Shown here: positions 46,700-58,519 of the stretch, one piece after another
Position numbering within the stretch: the stretch's first letter is position 1
Layout of the letters: each line of letters starts with the position of its first letter
DNA from: Magnolia sinica
Lineage: Eukaryota; Streptophyta; Magnoliopsida; Magnoliales; Magnoliaceae
DNA: 64,000 nt
NCBI RefSeq assembly: GCF_029962835.1
Contig: NC_080588.1
Coordinates: forward strand, 14,030,001 to 14,094,000
Direction: 5' to 3'
The notes under the pieces: generated by a model
Told to the model about the DNA's origin: nothing
Databases searched by the model: none
The model's input: the letters and a program-made list of their open reading frames with translations, nothing else
Program-made: the position numbers and the translations under genes

Positions 46700-47291
46700 T
46701 GTAAGGAGTGATGGATGTGAGGTGAGTGATGGGTGAGGTGAGTGATGTTCTTGACATATATGGGTGTGTAAGAGAGAGGGTGAGAAAGAGTTGACTTTGG
46801 GGTTGCTTGACTTGAGGAGAAAGAAAGCATTGATTGATTAATTGATGGGACATTTTGTAGAGATTCTCTCGAGATTGCAAATGCATAGTGTTTTCTTCGA
46901 AATAAACGCTGGCCTACATCTCTCTGCCAAGGTATCGGATCGGTATGCAAGACGCGGCGTTGGAACCATGGCGACAGTGCAGTCACAATGGTACAAGTCT
47001 TGGATTAAGTCGACTCAGATCTACGAGATACGACTTAGGGTCGTGCGCAAATGCCGATTATAGGTCGCAAGTTGCCAGAATTCGTTGAGAAGGATCGCGG
47101 GAGTCGACGGAATAGTACGGACTAGGATACGGGTCTTACACTAAGGGCAGAGTCTCCTTAACTAGCATTCGCATTGATCAACTTCTGCACTTCCTACCCA
47201 TCTTCATGGAGGAAGGACTTGAGTGGAAACCGCAGGAGGAGGTTGTGGAAATAAAGAATCTGCACATCATCCAGGATTTTGAGGAAATAAA

Positions 47292-47536
47292 GGCAGCATA
47301 AGCCTAAACTGCCTCTCTGGGCCGGTGGCTACTTGCCTTCTTTTTTTTATTTCGTGTAAATCGGTCGATGGCCGCATTGTATTACTATAAGAGGACCGAG
47401 TTCCTTTACATTACCTATCATTTGATTGGGTTGAGATGATCTAGCTTGAAAAGTGGATGGCAGATTGAGTACCATGTTGTAATAAAACACCACAGGTGTT
47501 AATGATCCAAAAATGATCTCCAACTTTGAACATTGC
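47292..47536. other. 3' flank of the LTR-split ORF
   Basis: After the stop at 47291 the sequence is T-rich (CTTCTTTTTTTTATTTCG), like a 3' untranslated region. It then runs into LTR copy D at 47537. Confidence 0.4.
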
Positions 47537-49224
47537 TGGCACGCCCCAAACTCGGAAACCGGACTCACAAAATTCTCGATCGCCAAATCCGGTGCCGACA
47601 GCCTCCGTAGTATCCCATTCTCGACTCCTAACACCCATATACCAGGTCCAATCCTGAGATCCTACAAGGGAGATTTTCAACATGAATTTAATTCATAATA
47701 AGCATAACTATAAGCATAACCAACGAACAATAACCAAGACACCATCACAAAATCCACTATGATCAAAAACTTTAAGGTACAATGAGCATAGAGGGGAAAT
47801 ACAATGATAATAATAACATAAACTCCTGAAGCTCGACTGCACGCTTCTGCTCCTACTAAGCTACAGCTATGTCTTGGCATCACCTGCACGCATCAATCGT
47901 GCATAAGCTTATAAAAAGCTTAGAGGGTGGTGAGAGTGTGTACGCAATATAAGCGTGTTTAGAATGCAATATCAAAGTAATGCGGAATATACTGGTAAGT
48001 CTATGAATACCATCAGCCATACTAAGGCTATGCGATGCAAGGCATGAATGCTATTAGCCATATAAAGGTCATGCGATACAAGGCATGAATGATGTCGGCC
48101 ATAGCAAGGCTATGCGATGCGAGATGCAACTCAAGCATACCAATCCTCATCCAAATCTACATATCAATGCAGCTCATCACTGGAGCATCAAATATCAATA
48201 TAGTTCTCACTCTAAATAATCACCGGGGTTTAGTACACTCCAAATGGCACTGCCCTTTTCCCAGGCGTGCAGTCCAAGCAAGCGTAAAAAACATCACTAT
48301 TCGCCTGCCCAATGCCTGCCAATACCTATCCGGCACGTCGATAGCGGACCCATTTACAAGCTGTTCATACTCAGCCTAGTAATTGCACCCTACCCTCGGG
48401 CAGGTAAGGCCACACCCCCTTCCAACCGACCACGACACAGTGGGAGACGCAGCCTCCTGGTATTCCCCCTCGTACGCTCATATATATATATATATATATC
48501 CATTTGGTCTAGACGTTGGGGCATCCTCTGGTACCAAGACAGTTTAGGAATTTTCACCCAGGGATATCTTTAGCGCCCTAATGCTAATAACAGTTTTTCA
48601 GTGTCCAATCCTGTCATCCACGATATGCATGTGGAAGCTATGGCCCTGATGTTACTAGGACGTACAGTAATCACAACACATAATACAAGATACATGAGTC
48701 ATACAATCCAGTCATGCATCAATCCTGTCCATACCATGCGCTCATGTGAGACAATCTCCGCCTATCAGGGAGTCCCATTACAACCTGCCCAATGGCATAT
48801 GCAATGGTCAACAACATCTCATATCAAGCATACAGATGATGTGTATGGGCATGTATCATGATGATATGCTAAGCATACTCATAATTGGTGCCGATAACCA
48901 ACGTCGATAATCAGCATTGATAATCAGCCTTAATAATCGGCCTATATGCAGGTCGGGGTCCATAGATGAATAGCCGATCTAAACCATAATATGAAGATTG
49001 ACCATCGGCCGTGGATATACCAAATCTGGTAGCACAGAGCTATCCGTCTATGGTGATGATGAACCATACAACATCAATGGGGCCCAATAATTTGGGCTAA
49101 CCCACTAAGAGAATGATGAGAATGGGCCTAACAAGGCCTAAGGAAAGGTCACAATGTGGACATTCAACCATCATTGCTCATCAATGTGGACCCTTAACCA
49201 ACATTGCTCCGATGGGATGACCAC

Positions 49225-49540
49225 ATAAAGCCAAGCGTATAGTGGGCCCACGGCCTCACACAAGGGCCTAATATACATCACAATGGGCCTCACTCAAGGG
49301 CCACATATAGTCACATCGGGCCTCACCATATGGGCCTCATATATATCACGTCGGGCCTCACACATGGGCCACATATATACCATATCGGGCCTCACTTATG
49401 GTCCTTATATACATCACATTGGGCCTCAACCCATGGGCCTCAAATACATCATAATGGGCCTCATATACATCAAGTGGGCTACATCACATGGGCCACACCA
49501 ATGAGCCTCATATACATCAAGTGGGCCGCATCAATGGGTC
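49225..49540. repeat. GGGCCTCA.ATACATCA tandem array in LTR copy D
   Basis: About nine units of 30-45 bases, equivalent to the array in copy C. Confidence 0.78.
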
Positions 49541-50988
49541 ACACTATCTACACCATTCATCTATTTTAAGAGGTTATTTTAGAGCATTACCCAAATGAAT
49601 CATAATGGAAGATCATTTGGACCATACCACAAATAACAGTGGAGATTATGATTTCCGCCGTTTAAAATTTCCAGGGCCCACCATTACGTTTATTTTCCAT
49701 CCAATCTGATCATAAGGTCACAAAGACCTAGATTAAGAGAAAAACAAATTTCATATTGATCCAAAGCTTCTAGAACCCAAAACGGGTTTCAATGGTAGGC
49801 ATTCAATCCTTCGCTAGTTTCTGCAATGTGGTCCACCTAATATGCAGATCTATCTTTTTTCTTGTCTCAAGCCTTAAGATGAGTTCACCATCTGGATGAA
49901 CAGTTTGGATGTAACACATACACCAGCGGGACCCACAGAACTTGCTGACATCTTGCAATGGGGCCCACTGTTTGACAGTTTGGATACAAATACATCAAGG
50001 TGCGTTTAGCACCATCCCACGTGGTGGACAGTGCATGCACGACAGGTGGGTCCCACGCTTCACGGACGAGGTGGATTAAAAACCCATACACCATGGTGTG
50101 TGTCACACAGCACCGTCCAAATGGACGGTGCAGTATATATACAGCAAGGTGGGTCCCACGTGGGGCCCACCATATATACATATGATATATATAATACAAT
50201 ATTATATTATTTTTTTTAAAGGGTCTAGCGTCCTGACTTAGACGCTAGATGGACGTCTGGATTTAGAATACATCCATCAAGGTGGGCCCACCCCACACGT
50301 GGCACGTGTGGGTGGGTCCCATGTCCTAAAGAGGACGGTGTGGATGAAATAGATGGATGGCAAGGAATAAAACACATACATCGGGTGGGACCCACATCCA
50401 TGTGCTGGACGGAGTGGGTACACCACATCAGATGGGCCCCACGTGCTGGAGGCAGCACACATCAAGTGGGCCCCACGTCTCATGCATGGACAGGGTGGAT
50501 TTCAACATATACATTAGGGTGGGTCCACGTGTACGTGGACCACCCAGTTTGGAATCAAACTGATATTTATGTTTTTACTTCATCCATGGCAGCGGGAAGG
50601 GGCCCAACAGATGGACGATCTAGATCAAGTGGGCCGCAATCCATCACAAAAGAGAGATAAAGAGAGATATAGAGAGATTGGCATATTGGAGGGACCCCAC
50701 CATTATGGGCCCCTCTTAGATCACAACACAACATCAAGATGGATCCCATCACAAGTGGGCCTTACATAAAAATTTAAAAAAAAAAAACCAAGATCCTACG
50801 CTATGATCACCCACCGATTGGCCTTCTTCTTGGTCCCTTCGCTTCCTTAGCTCCTATACTCAACTTTTAATGGAAGATGCTGAAGTTTGGATGGTGAAGA
50901 TAAGAGTTTTTGGGGTAGGAAAGTAGGCCACACCTAGCTTTCTTGGAATAGTTTGGATGTTAGCTCTCTTGGATTGCTTGAGAAAGGG

Positions 50989-50991
<3 letters not shown>

Positions 50992-51024
<33 letters not shown>
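50992..51024. repeat. (GA)n microsatellite in LTR copy D
   Basis: An uninterrupted run of about 32 bases at the same LTR position as the tract in copy C. Confidence 0.95.
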
Positions 51025-51026
<2 letters not shown>

Positions 51027-51959
51027 GATGTAAGAGTGAGTGATGGGTGATGGGTGAGTATAAGAAAGGGATGGGTGGAGAGAGGGAGAATTGACTTTGG
51101 GAATGGGAGAGGGATGGGTTGCTTGTCTTGTTGGTGGGTTGTGTACTTGTTGTACTTTTATTGATTGATTTGATGTTTAGGGTAAAGATTCTCTTAGAAT
51201 TCGCAACACGCGGCGTTATCCTCAAAATGAACGCGAGCCTACAACTCCTGGCCTGGGTATCGCATTAGCGAGCGAGACGCAGCGTTGGAACCGCGGTGAC
51301 GGTGCGGTCGCTAGGGTACATGTTTTGAGTCAAGCTGACTTTGATCTTCGGGATGCGACTTAGAGTCACGCGCAAATGTTGATTACAGGTCGCGGGTTAC
51401 CGAAATTCGACCGAGAGGACCGTAAGATCCTAAGGAACGGTACGGACTAAGATACAGGCCTTACAATCACCTCCCAAGTATTTTCAAGTCATGCTGCCTA
51501 TCAGAACCTACATCGAAACATTCAGCATTCTCATCGGCCATTGAAATTACCTCTACCTGTTTCGAAATGGGCAACAATACTTCCAACGCTTTGGTTGTCG
51601 CCATCAGTTCCTTAATCTACAGATCGTCTCCTGAAAAACTACTCATCACTGAGATAATTGGATAAGTCATCATGATTGCCAATATTGCTCAATTTTATAA
51701 TACTATTAGACTAGGTACCATCTTCTATGACCTGACCATGCACAACAGGTTTCAGAATTGCTTCGACCGTGTTTACAGTTAGTTGCTCTTCCGAACGAGG
51801 AATTCTTCAGAATGGTCGTGACGGTTCAGCTCCTGACCAAGATGCACTCTCAGTCTCTGTCAATTCTCTTCTCATTGACGCTTGATGCCACTATCAACAG
51901 CGTTTCTGAATTCAATTCATTGCTTCAAGGGTGGCCTGGAATTTGGGAGGCATGACTCT

Positions 51960-52960
51960 TTTCTAGACTCCCTTCTGAGTCAGTGGAGGCTTGACCATCC
52001 TTTGATTTAGAGTACTCTGCTGAGGCCAGTAATCAAAGGACAGGAACACTTTCCGCGGTTGATAAGTCTCTCTCCTATCGATCCTTTTTGGAATTGTATG
52101 TTCAACTTGCCTCGCTGGACAAGGTAGAGCTTTCATATCTTGGGCCATTCTGGCACATCGACTGCATCGTGGGGAGATTCGACCATCGCATTGCGTTACT
52201 CTCGATTATTTTGCAAAACTTGCGGTAGCTGTATAGGACTGGTTTCGTCCCAATCTTGATCATCGTGGTGCACCGTGGTAATAACCAGGATCAAGATTAA
52301 CCCTTTGCCTTGGTCAATCCAATCTCCACATGTTCACTATGGCCATGTTGGCGTCTAGATTAGGCGGGAATAGATCAATATCTATCAATATTGCTTCTTC
52401 GCCTTTTTTGAAAATTTCAACAATTTACGATCGAGGTTATCCTGGACGACGTTCATGAGCACAACACACTTGTTAGTGAAACGAGAACGCATCCCATGCC
52501 ATTTGCAATATTCAATCTTTTTTAACTCATCAATTGTTGGTATTTTGTGATTACCAGGAACTTTAATAAACTTCCCTACCAGTAGTATCTCGAATATCTT
52601 ATCGGTCCAGGTGATATCAAAGGTATATATCTTTTGAGCCTTTTAAGTAGTTGACGCAATTATTTGCATCTTAACCAATGCTGAATAAATAAGTGGCTCT
52701 TTTACCAGTACATCGGCAACACAACTTTGTAATTATAGTCATGGTAGTATATCCTGATTGTCGTGTTCTTTTACTTGGCTTCTTTCGGGAGAAGCTATTC
52801 ATGTCTGGAAACTTTCCTTGTTAAATCATATAAATTCGTAAACTCTATTTCAATCAATTTCTTTCAAAGTTTGTATTCTAGGTTGTCTTGTGCAAGTTGC
52901 ACAAATTCAGCTTAAGTCGAAACAACTTTACGTTAGCTTTTCGCTCTTTTAAACTACTAG
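51960..52960 (-). pseudogene. Ty3/gypsy gag relic with a YCKWH-type zinc motif
   Basis: On the minus strand, about 52525-52440, the reading EYCKWHGMRSRFTNKCVV.MN followed by DNLDRKLLKFSKK matches the Cys/His block of a plant gypsy Gag type whose hallmark is YCKWH..(S/T)H.TN.C. Upstream (52960-52800) is EFVQLA and YDLTRKV-like sequence. Downstream (52148-51963) is a segment ending PPLTQKGV. Frames change several times and stops are frequent. No pol follows on the left, where sequence from before the copy D insertion would be expected. Confidence 0.5.
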
Positions 52961-53860
52961 ATGTAACTCTTACAAAATTCACTAGGCAACTGTTAGAAAC
53001 ATGCAAGATCAGCCATAATCATCTCCCTGCCTTGAAATAAAATTGGGCATGGGATTTATCCTCCATCTCCTTTCATGTATGAATTGAGTTTTGCTGTAAA
53101 TTAGAGTATCATTGAAGACAGATGCCGTCAATGACTGACCAAATAATTACAACATGTGATAGTCATTATTAGCCTTTTTACTACATACACTATATAGTGT
53201 TACCCACCTGAAAATCAGTACAGCCTGATGTTTTACGTTATCTTCACTATGGTGCCTACTCTTTATGTGGTACCATGTGCATGTTGGCGTGAAATATGGT
53301 ATGGTACCTCTAGGCGTGGGTAAGATACCACCAGTTGTGGTACGTTGCCTACAGGTGATCGCTTTTCTCCGTACAGTCCATGTAAATAAACGTGTGAGTG
53401 CATGCATGTACGGTAAGACAACAATGCATCAGTAACTGCTGTGTTTTATCACTACCATTTACAGAAGGGGTGTTTAATACTCAGGCAGCATGTGATGGTT
53501 CATGCACAGGCAATCAGAAATGGTACATGTCGCATGCATTAATTCAAATTGAACTGTCCCAATATCATCTAAAGTATGGATTCGTGTATCAATCCTGACT
53601 TTTTCGTAGCAATTGTTTGCCGAATTCGGATCATTGCTTATTTCATCTCAACCGTCAACTAAGTGGATAACTAGTTATTTTCATCTCAACCGTCCAGTAA
53701 GTGTCCATCAATGAGCAAGTTAAGCATTCAAATTACTGTGACTTTTGGTTTACCATCCCTCTAAAAGTGGGGCTCACCAGATGTACATCGTGTGTTCAAT
53801 TTCTTAGTGCCTGAGCATCAACCACTGCACACTGCCGGAGTACTTGAAACGGATAGTATG
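52961..53860. other. Intergenic stretch, nothing recognised
   Basis: AT-rich sequence without coding features. It has a short imperfect direct repeat at about 53640-53700 (TTTCATCTCAACCGTC twice, 46 bases apart). Confidence 0.4.
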
Positions 53861-53869
53861 AGAAAAATC

Positions 53870-54260
53870 ACGGTGAGTGGGGTCCATTGTGATGTAGGGC
53901 CCACATCCAATCCTTCCATAAGTTGCACCCTTTAAATTTTAATCATTATCCCAAAAAACAGTCCAAAATGAAAACACTGGTGGGTCACACCACATGGAAT
54001 AGATGGAATGGACCACAACTAAAACTTTTTAGATCGCATTTGAAGTCCCAAAGCATTTTGCACATGCTATCCAATCCATTCAAAATATGTGCCCCACCAG
54101 GATGAAGGAGCATGCAAAAACTAAGGCCGTTCCAAAATTCAGGTGGGCCACACTATGTGATTTTAGAATTTTCAAGCATGATTTTTGGGCTCCAGTTTGA
54201 GACCATGAGAGCGATGGATTGTATATCATACACACGTCACGGTGGGCCTCACACACAGCA
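53870..54260. repeat. GGGCCC-type fold-back repeat
   Basis: The left part GTGGGGTCCATTGTGATGTAGGG and the right part CACACGTCACGGTGGGCC are roughly inverted. The centre has GTGGGTCACACCACAT. It is one of many members of this repeat class in the window. Confidence 0.5.
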
Positions 54261-54490
54261 TCTTAGAATAAGCTTAGTATACAAACATTGCAATGAACCA
54301 GCCTAGGAAAAGAATCCATATCCTTCTATACCCCATTCAGTATCTGAGCTGCCGGTGTACCACTCTCCCGACCAAGCATAGCCCTCGATCACAGCTTACT
54401 ACCGGTTCTGTGATCAATGGGCCCCATGCTTTCCAAAAATAAATATAAATAAATACACCATTTTCATTGATTAGTTAAGAGGGGATATAT

Positions 54491-54695
54491 AGGTCGAGCT
54501 GTGTGGGCCTCACCGTGATGCGTGTATAACATCTACCCCATCAATTAGATGCACCATTCCATCGTGGGCCTCAGGCTTAAAAATCAAGTCAATCCATGAC
54601 TTGTGTGGGCCACACCACATACAAAAGTTAAGGGCCCTACCAAGTGCTTTCACATGTTTTAAAGTGCCATGTATGACTGATTTTTGGGATATCCC
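54491..54695. mobile_element. (TA)n-associated MITE, internally deleted copy
   Basis: AGGTCGAGCTGTGTGGGCCTCACCGTGATGCG matches the region just inside the TIR of the element at 24403. The end GATTTTTGGGATATCCCATA matches its interior. The right edge again abuts (TA)n. Confidence 0.7.
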
Positions 54696-54715
54696 ATATA
54701 TATATATATATATAT

Positions 54716-55251
54716 GGGAAAAGGTACTATGCGCTCGACCTCACGATAAGCTCCCGTGAGGTCAAGCTGTGTGAGCCCCACCGTGATGCGTGTCGATCAT
54801 CAACACCATGCATTTGATGGGTCCCCTCTAAATTATGGGATATCCCAAAAATCAGCCATATACAGAACTCAAGTGGGTCATACCATCTAAAATCATGTGA
54901 AGACACCGTTAAAACATATAAAAGCACTTGGTGGGGCCCACCTGAGTTTTGAATGCTGCTGAAACTTGGTCTAAACCCTCATCCAAGTGGGACACAAATA
55001 ATGGATGGGCTGGATTTGCAAACCACGTCTCCGTGGGCCCAAAAAATGATTATGAATGTTTTAATGGTGCATGGCCCCTCCCCACTTCTGTATGTGGTGT
55101 GGCCCACACAAGTCACGGATTGACTTGATTTTTGAGACCTAGGCCTACAATGGAATGGTGTATCTGACTAATGGGGTAGACGTTCGAAACGCATCACGGT
55201 GGGGCCCACACAGCTCAACCTCATGGGATAGACTCGTGAGGTCGAGTGCAT

Positions 55252-55257
<6 letters not shown>
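54716..55257. mobile_element. (TA)n-associated MITE, copy 2
   Basis: Starts GGGAAAAGGTACTATGCGCT and ends AGGTCGAGTGCATAGTAC. It is the element at 24403 in inverted orientation. The last bases of the right TIR are replaced by the long (TA)n that follows. Confidence 0.85.

Positions 55258-55327
<70 letters not shown>
55258..55327. repeat. (TA)n microsatellite, about 70 bp
   Basis: Uninterrupted TA dinucleotides between two MITE copies. Confidence 0.97.
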
Positions 55328-55329
<2 letters not shown>

Positions 55330-55856
55330 AAATGGTTCTATGCGGTCGAGCTCATGGGAACTTCCCATCAGGTCGAGCTCTGTGGACCCCACAATGATGT
55401 GTGTCGAACATCAACATTGTGAATTTGATCGGTCCCCTTTAGGATATGGGATATCCCAAAAATCAGCCATATATAGAACTCAGGTGAGCCATAGAATCTA
55501 AAGCCATGCGAAGAGATGCGCCTAAAACATATAAAAGTACTTGGTGGGGCTCACCTAATTTTGGATGCGGCTGAAACTTTGTTTGACTCTTCATCCAAGT
55601 GGGACACACAATGGATGGTCTGGATTTGTGAACCACATATCAATGGTCCCGATACATGATTACGAATGTTTTAATGGGAGGGTAACCCCTCTCAACTATT
55701 GCATGTGGTGTAGCCCACCCAAGTCATGGATTGAATTGATTTTTAAGCCCGTGGCCCACCATAGAATGTTGCATCAGATTGATGGGGTTGATGTTCAACA
55801 CACATCTGCATGGTGCCACGCAGATCCACTTCATAGGAGGTTCACATCAGGTGGAC

Positions 55857-55859
<3 letters not shown>
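55328..55859. mobile_element. (TA)n-associated MITE, copy 3, diverged
   Basis: Starts GGAAATGGTTCTATGCGGTC and keeps the GATATCCCAAAAATCAGCCA and CTTGGTGGGGC blocks of copies 1 and 2. The right TIR is eroded to AGGTGGACCTCT and abuts a second (TA)n (55861-55908). Confidence 0.8.

Positions 55860-55860
<1 letters not shown>

Positions 55861-55908
<48 letters not shown>
55861..55908. repeat. (TA)n microsatellite, about 48 bp
   Basis: Pure TA run at the right edge of MITE copy 3. Confidence 0.97.
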
Positions 55909-55910
<2 letters not shown>

Positions 55911-56739
55911 CACGTTTGGATACACCTATGTACTCTTTACTAAAATACTATACAAGTCACTGTTCTTGAGCTCTGCAAAATCTGTACTTTCTGAGTTTTA
56001 TTTTATTTTAATTTATTTATTTATTGAAATTTCGCAATTTAAGTATTTCATAAATGTACTGGACCTCCAGTGAGGCAAGTAGTGTTGGCCTTCTTTAAAC
56101 ATGACTAGGGTGGTTTACTGAGGGGTGGTGGACCACCTAATTCAAGACCCATTTACATCCAACTGCCTTTTCTCAGTTCTAGTCAGTTGTTGTGGCAACA
56201 AGAGTATTACATCAGTTCTAGTCAGTTGTGGCAACAAGAGTATTACAGTGACTCAAAACATACTGGTAAAACTGGTACCCGTCATTTTTACATGTACCAT
56301 TAAATAAATGTTTCTAAATAACTGCAGCGCATGATGTACTATGAGCGGGCCCGAACACTGCCTGTAATAATGAAACATAATGGATATGTGCGGCCCACTG
56401 TTTTTGAGTCTACGTGGTAGCGAGAATATGGTAGAAAATTTAAAATTTAAATTTAAAAAATAAAAAACAAAAAACAGTTACATGCATTTCCATGTGAATC
56501 TACAACAAGGACCCCGACACGATGCCGTCCTATTTCTGTCGGTTTGAAGTTTCGCCCTTCTACCGCTCAGAGTAGTTAGATTGGCTCTGCTCAGCCGAGA
56601 ATGGAATAGCACTTCAACTTGAGTATGTGTTGATTGACCCAACCCGATTTGGGGTCAGGTTCAGTTTGAAAATGCTAATCCAATTTGAAATCAGTTCAAG
56701 AATTTTCCGTTCGGTAAGGTTGAGTTGAGAATAATTGCA
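55909..56739. other. Intergenic stretch with a short tandem duplication
   Basis: AT-rich, no coding signal. AGTTCTAGTCAGTTGTGGCA then ACAAGAGTATTACA is present twice at about 56175-56247, a direct duplication of about 37 bp. Confidence 0.6.
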
Positions 56740-58410
56740 TGTATTTGAGGCAGGTTGGGTCAAGTTTCATGTTGTAATTCAAGTCATGTCGAGTTGCAAG
56801 TTGGGTCCAATTGATTTCAGGTCGGGTTTGTAAAAAATAAAAGGATTTAACAAGTGAAATTTTCAGTAAAGTAGTAGTAGCATTTCAGAAGTTGTGATTG
56901 ATTATCAACTATTGTTTTTGGATTTCTTTTAAAAAAATAATTAGGGTCAATTTAGGTGATATTTAATTTATAACTATATATTAGACATTTCATGAGATTT
57001 ATAATTGATAATAAAAATGAATTTACAATCCTTTAAATAGTGATATCAAACCTAGGAAGAAATTTTAGAATCAAACTCTAACTCAAACTCCCTGAAAAAT
57101 GTGACTTACTATAAACATTAAACTTACTATTTTATCGAAGGTCATGATTTCTACTGCTTGGCCAAAAATAGTAAGTGTCGAATTTGGCATAACCATGTTA
57201 TTCTCCTAATTTTTCTAAGTCTTTTTCATGTTAGGCAAAACTCCTAAAGCTCAAAGGATCAAGAGTTATGATTGAATAAAATTTATTATAAATAGTAAAA
57301 ATGAAATTAAAATTGACATTCGACCATCAATCCAATGGAATCTTGCAAATCCAACATAGGCAACCTAGCATAGTGGGGTTGGTAGGCTAAAGTAGCTTCT
57401 CCTACTCCAAAATCATATACATTACATCGAATAACTCATTCCGATATGTGAGATACGCATATTTTAGGATTCTGACTGTCCTGATCACTTTCATCTTCAA
57501 TCAGGCCTTCTCTGGTCCATCGTAGCCATGAAAGTGTCTGCAACCCGCTCTACATTTCGGATTTGTAAAAAGTAAAAAAGAATTAACAAGAGAACTTTTC
57601 GTAAAATAGTAATAGCATTTCAAAAGTAGTGATTGATTTTCCACCGCTTGTTTTTGGATTCCTTTTAAAAAATAGTTAGGGCCAATTTGAGCAATATTTA
57701 ATTTATAACTATATATTACACATTTCATGAGATTTATATAAGAGTGCATTTGGTCACACCATAATTTTAATATATGAAATTTAATGAGATTTGGTGAAAT
57801 GATCCGCACCCTAAACCATGATCTCTAATACATAATTACAATTAAATAAAATGTAATGAAATCATTTTTAAAGTGGCAGTCAAACAAGCCCCCAATATCT
57901 TAGAGCCTGGTTTATAGTCACCCGGCCACTTTCATTTTGGTGGCTGGTTCTGAGCAGCCTTGATCTGATCTTCATTGCAACCCAGGTCTTAAAATACCAA
58001 TACAAAAACAAAAATATTTTTGGTGCGGTTGCAGCATATTTCATGAAAGTTAGTGCAAATTAAGCTAATTACCATGAAATATGGTGTCATTTAGTGCAAC
58101 CAAACACACCTTTTACTTGGAATTGATTTTGAAATCTTGTGAAATCAGCATTTTCCTTTCTTAGGCCCCACTTAGCAGTTATTGCAGACTTTAGTTTTCT
58201 CAGTGGACCATGGCCTATTGGATAGTTAAGACTATAAATTGCAAGTACCGTAGTGCTTTTCTTTTTATATTTTGGAAGTTTGTGAGAATTAGTTTCTTAC
58301 AAACCTGGCAAGAGCCATGAGCACTTGCCAAAAAAGTGACAGAGCTTTTCTACGAAGCCTATGGCCCCGTCTGGACAGCTAACGGGGTCATAGGCAACTT
58401 CCATATTGCA
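56740..58410 (+). repeat. Dispersed repeat, copy 2, with internal duplication and insertion
   Basis: Co-linear with 23430-24390. A block of about 180 bp (GGATTTGTAAAAA..GAGATTTATA) occurs twice, at 56823-57003 and 57556-57738. A 552-bp piece related to 58740-59247 lies between the two. A palindromic MITE of about 90 bp (GGTGCGGTTGCA..GTGCAACCAAACACACC) lies near 58021-58108. No coding signal. Confidence 0.7.
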
Positions 58411-58484
58411 ATATGTGGGGACCATGTACTACGATGCGTAAGTTATCTTTTCTTTTATTGTTCTTTTAATTTCTCATTTTCTTG

Positions 58485-58489
<5 letters not shown>

Positions 58490-58517
<28 letters not shown>
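58490..58517. repeat. (TA)n microsatellite
   Basis: A TA run that abuts the GGGTGTGTTTGG terminus of the next MITE. Confidence 0.95.

Positions 58518-58519
<2 letters not shown>

Larger units (their letters stand above)
41911..47140 (-). mobile_element. Solo LTR copy C (5,230 bp), inverted
   Basis: The left end TGTCACACCCCGAACCC is the reverse complement of the GGGGCGTGACA end of copy B. The right end CGGGTCTTACA is the reverse complement of TGTAAGACCC. The TSD is CTAAG at 41906-41910 and 47141-47145. No internal coding region exists, so this is a solo LTR. It is longer than copy B mainly because of an expanded GGGCCT array (43806-44340) and extra fold-back sequence. A (GA)n run lies at 46649-46697. 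Confidence 0.93.
41365..47291 (+). pseudogene. Unknown protein of about 228 aa, split by solo LTR copy C
   Basis: The ORF starts at ATG 41365 (MPLNQPSSSFLSQVKAYM) behind a TATA box and runs to 41910 in one frame. It is broken by TAA at 41584 and two TAG codons near 41682 and 41698, each at a likely Gln. After the LTR and one CTAAG copy are removed, the frame continues without a shift (GRVSLTSIRIDQLLHFLPIF, EVVEIKNLHII) to TAA at about 47289. It is predicted to be soluble, helical and Gln/Arg-rich, with no motif I recognise. It could be a host gene or an accessory gene of an older retroelement. Confidence 0.6.
47537..51465 (-). mobile_element. Solo LTR copy D (3,929 bp), inverted
   Basis: The left end TGGCACGCCCCAAACTCGG corresponds to the CGGGGCGTGACA end with transitions. 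The right end is GATACAGGCCTTACA. Flanks are ATTGC (47532-47536) and ATCAC (51466-51470), a TSD only if two transitions are allowed. Same family and orientation as copy C, with a shorter GGGCCT array (49225-49540). Confidence 0.87.

Noticed and set aside
49283-49569. Frames of about 75 residues with repeated MGL/GPH motifs
   Set aside because: They arise from the GGGCCTCA tandem array in LTR copy D; several frames are open at once and no protein family fits.
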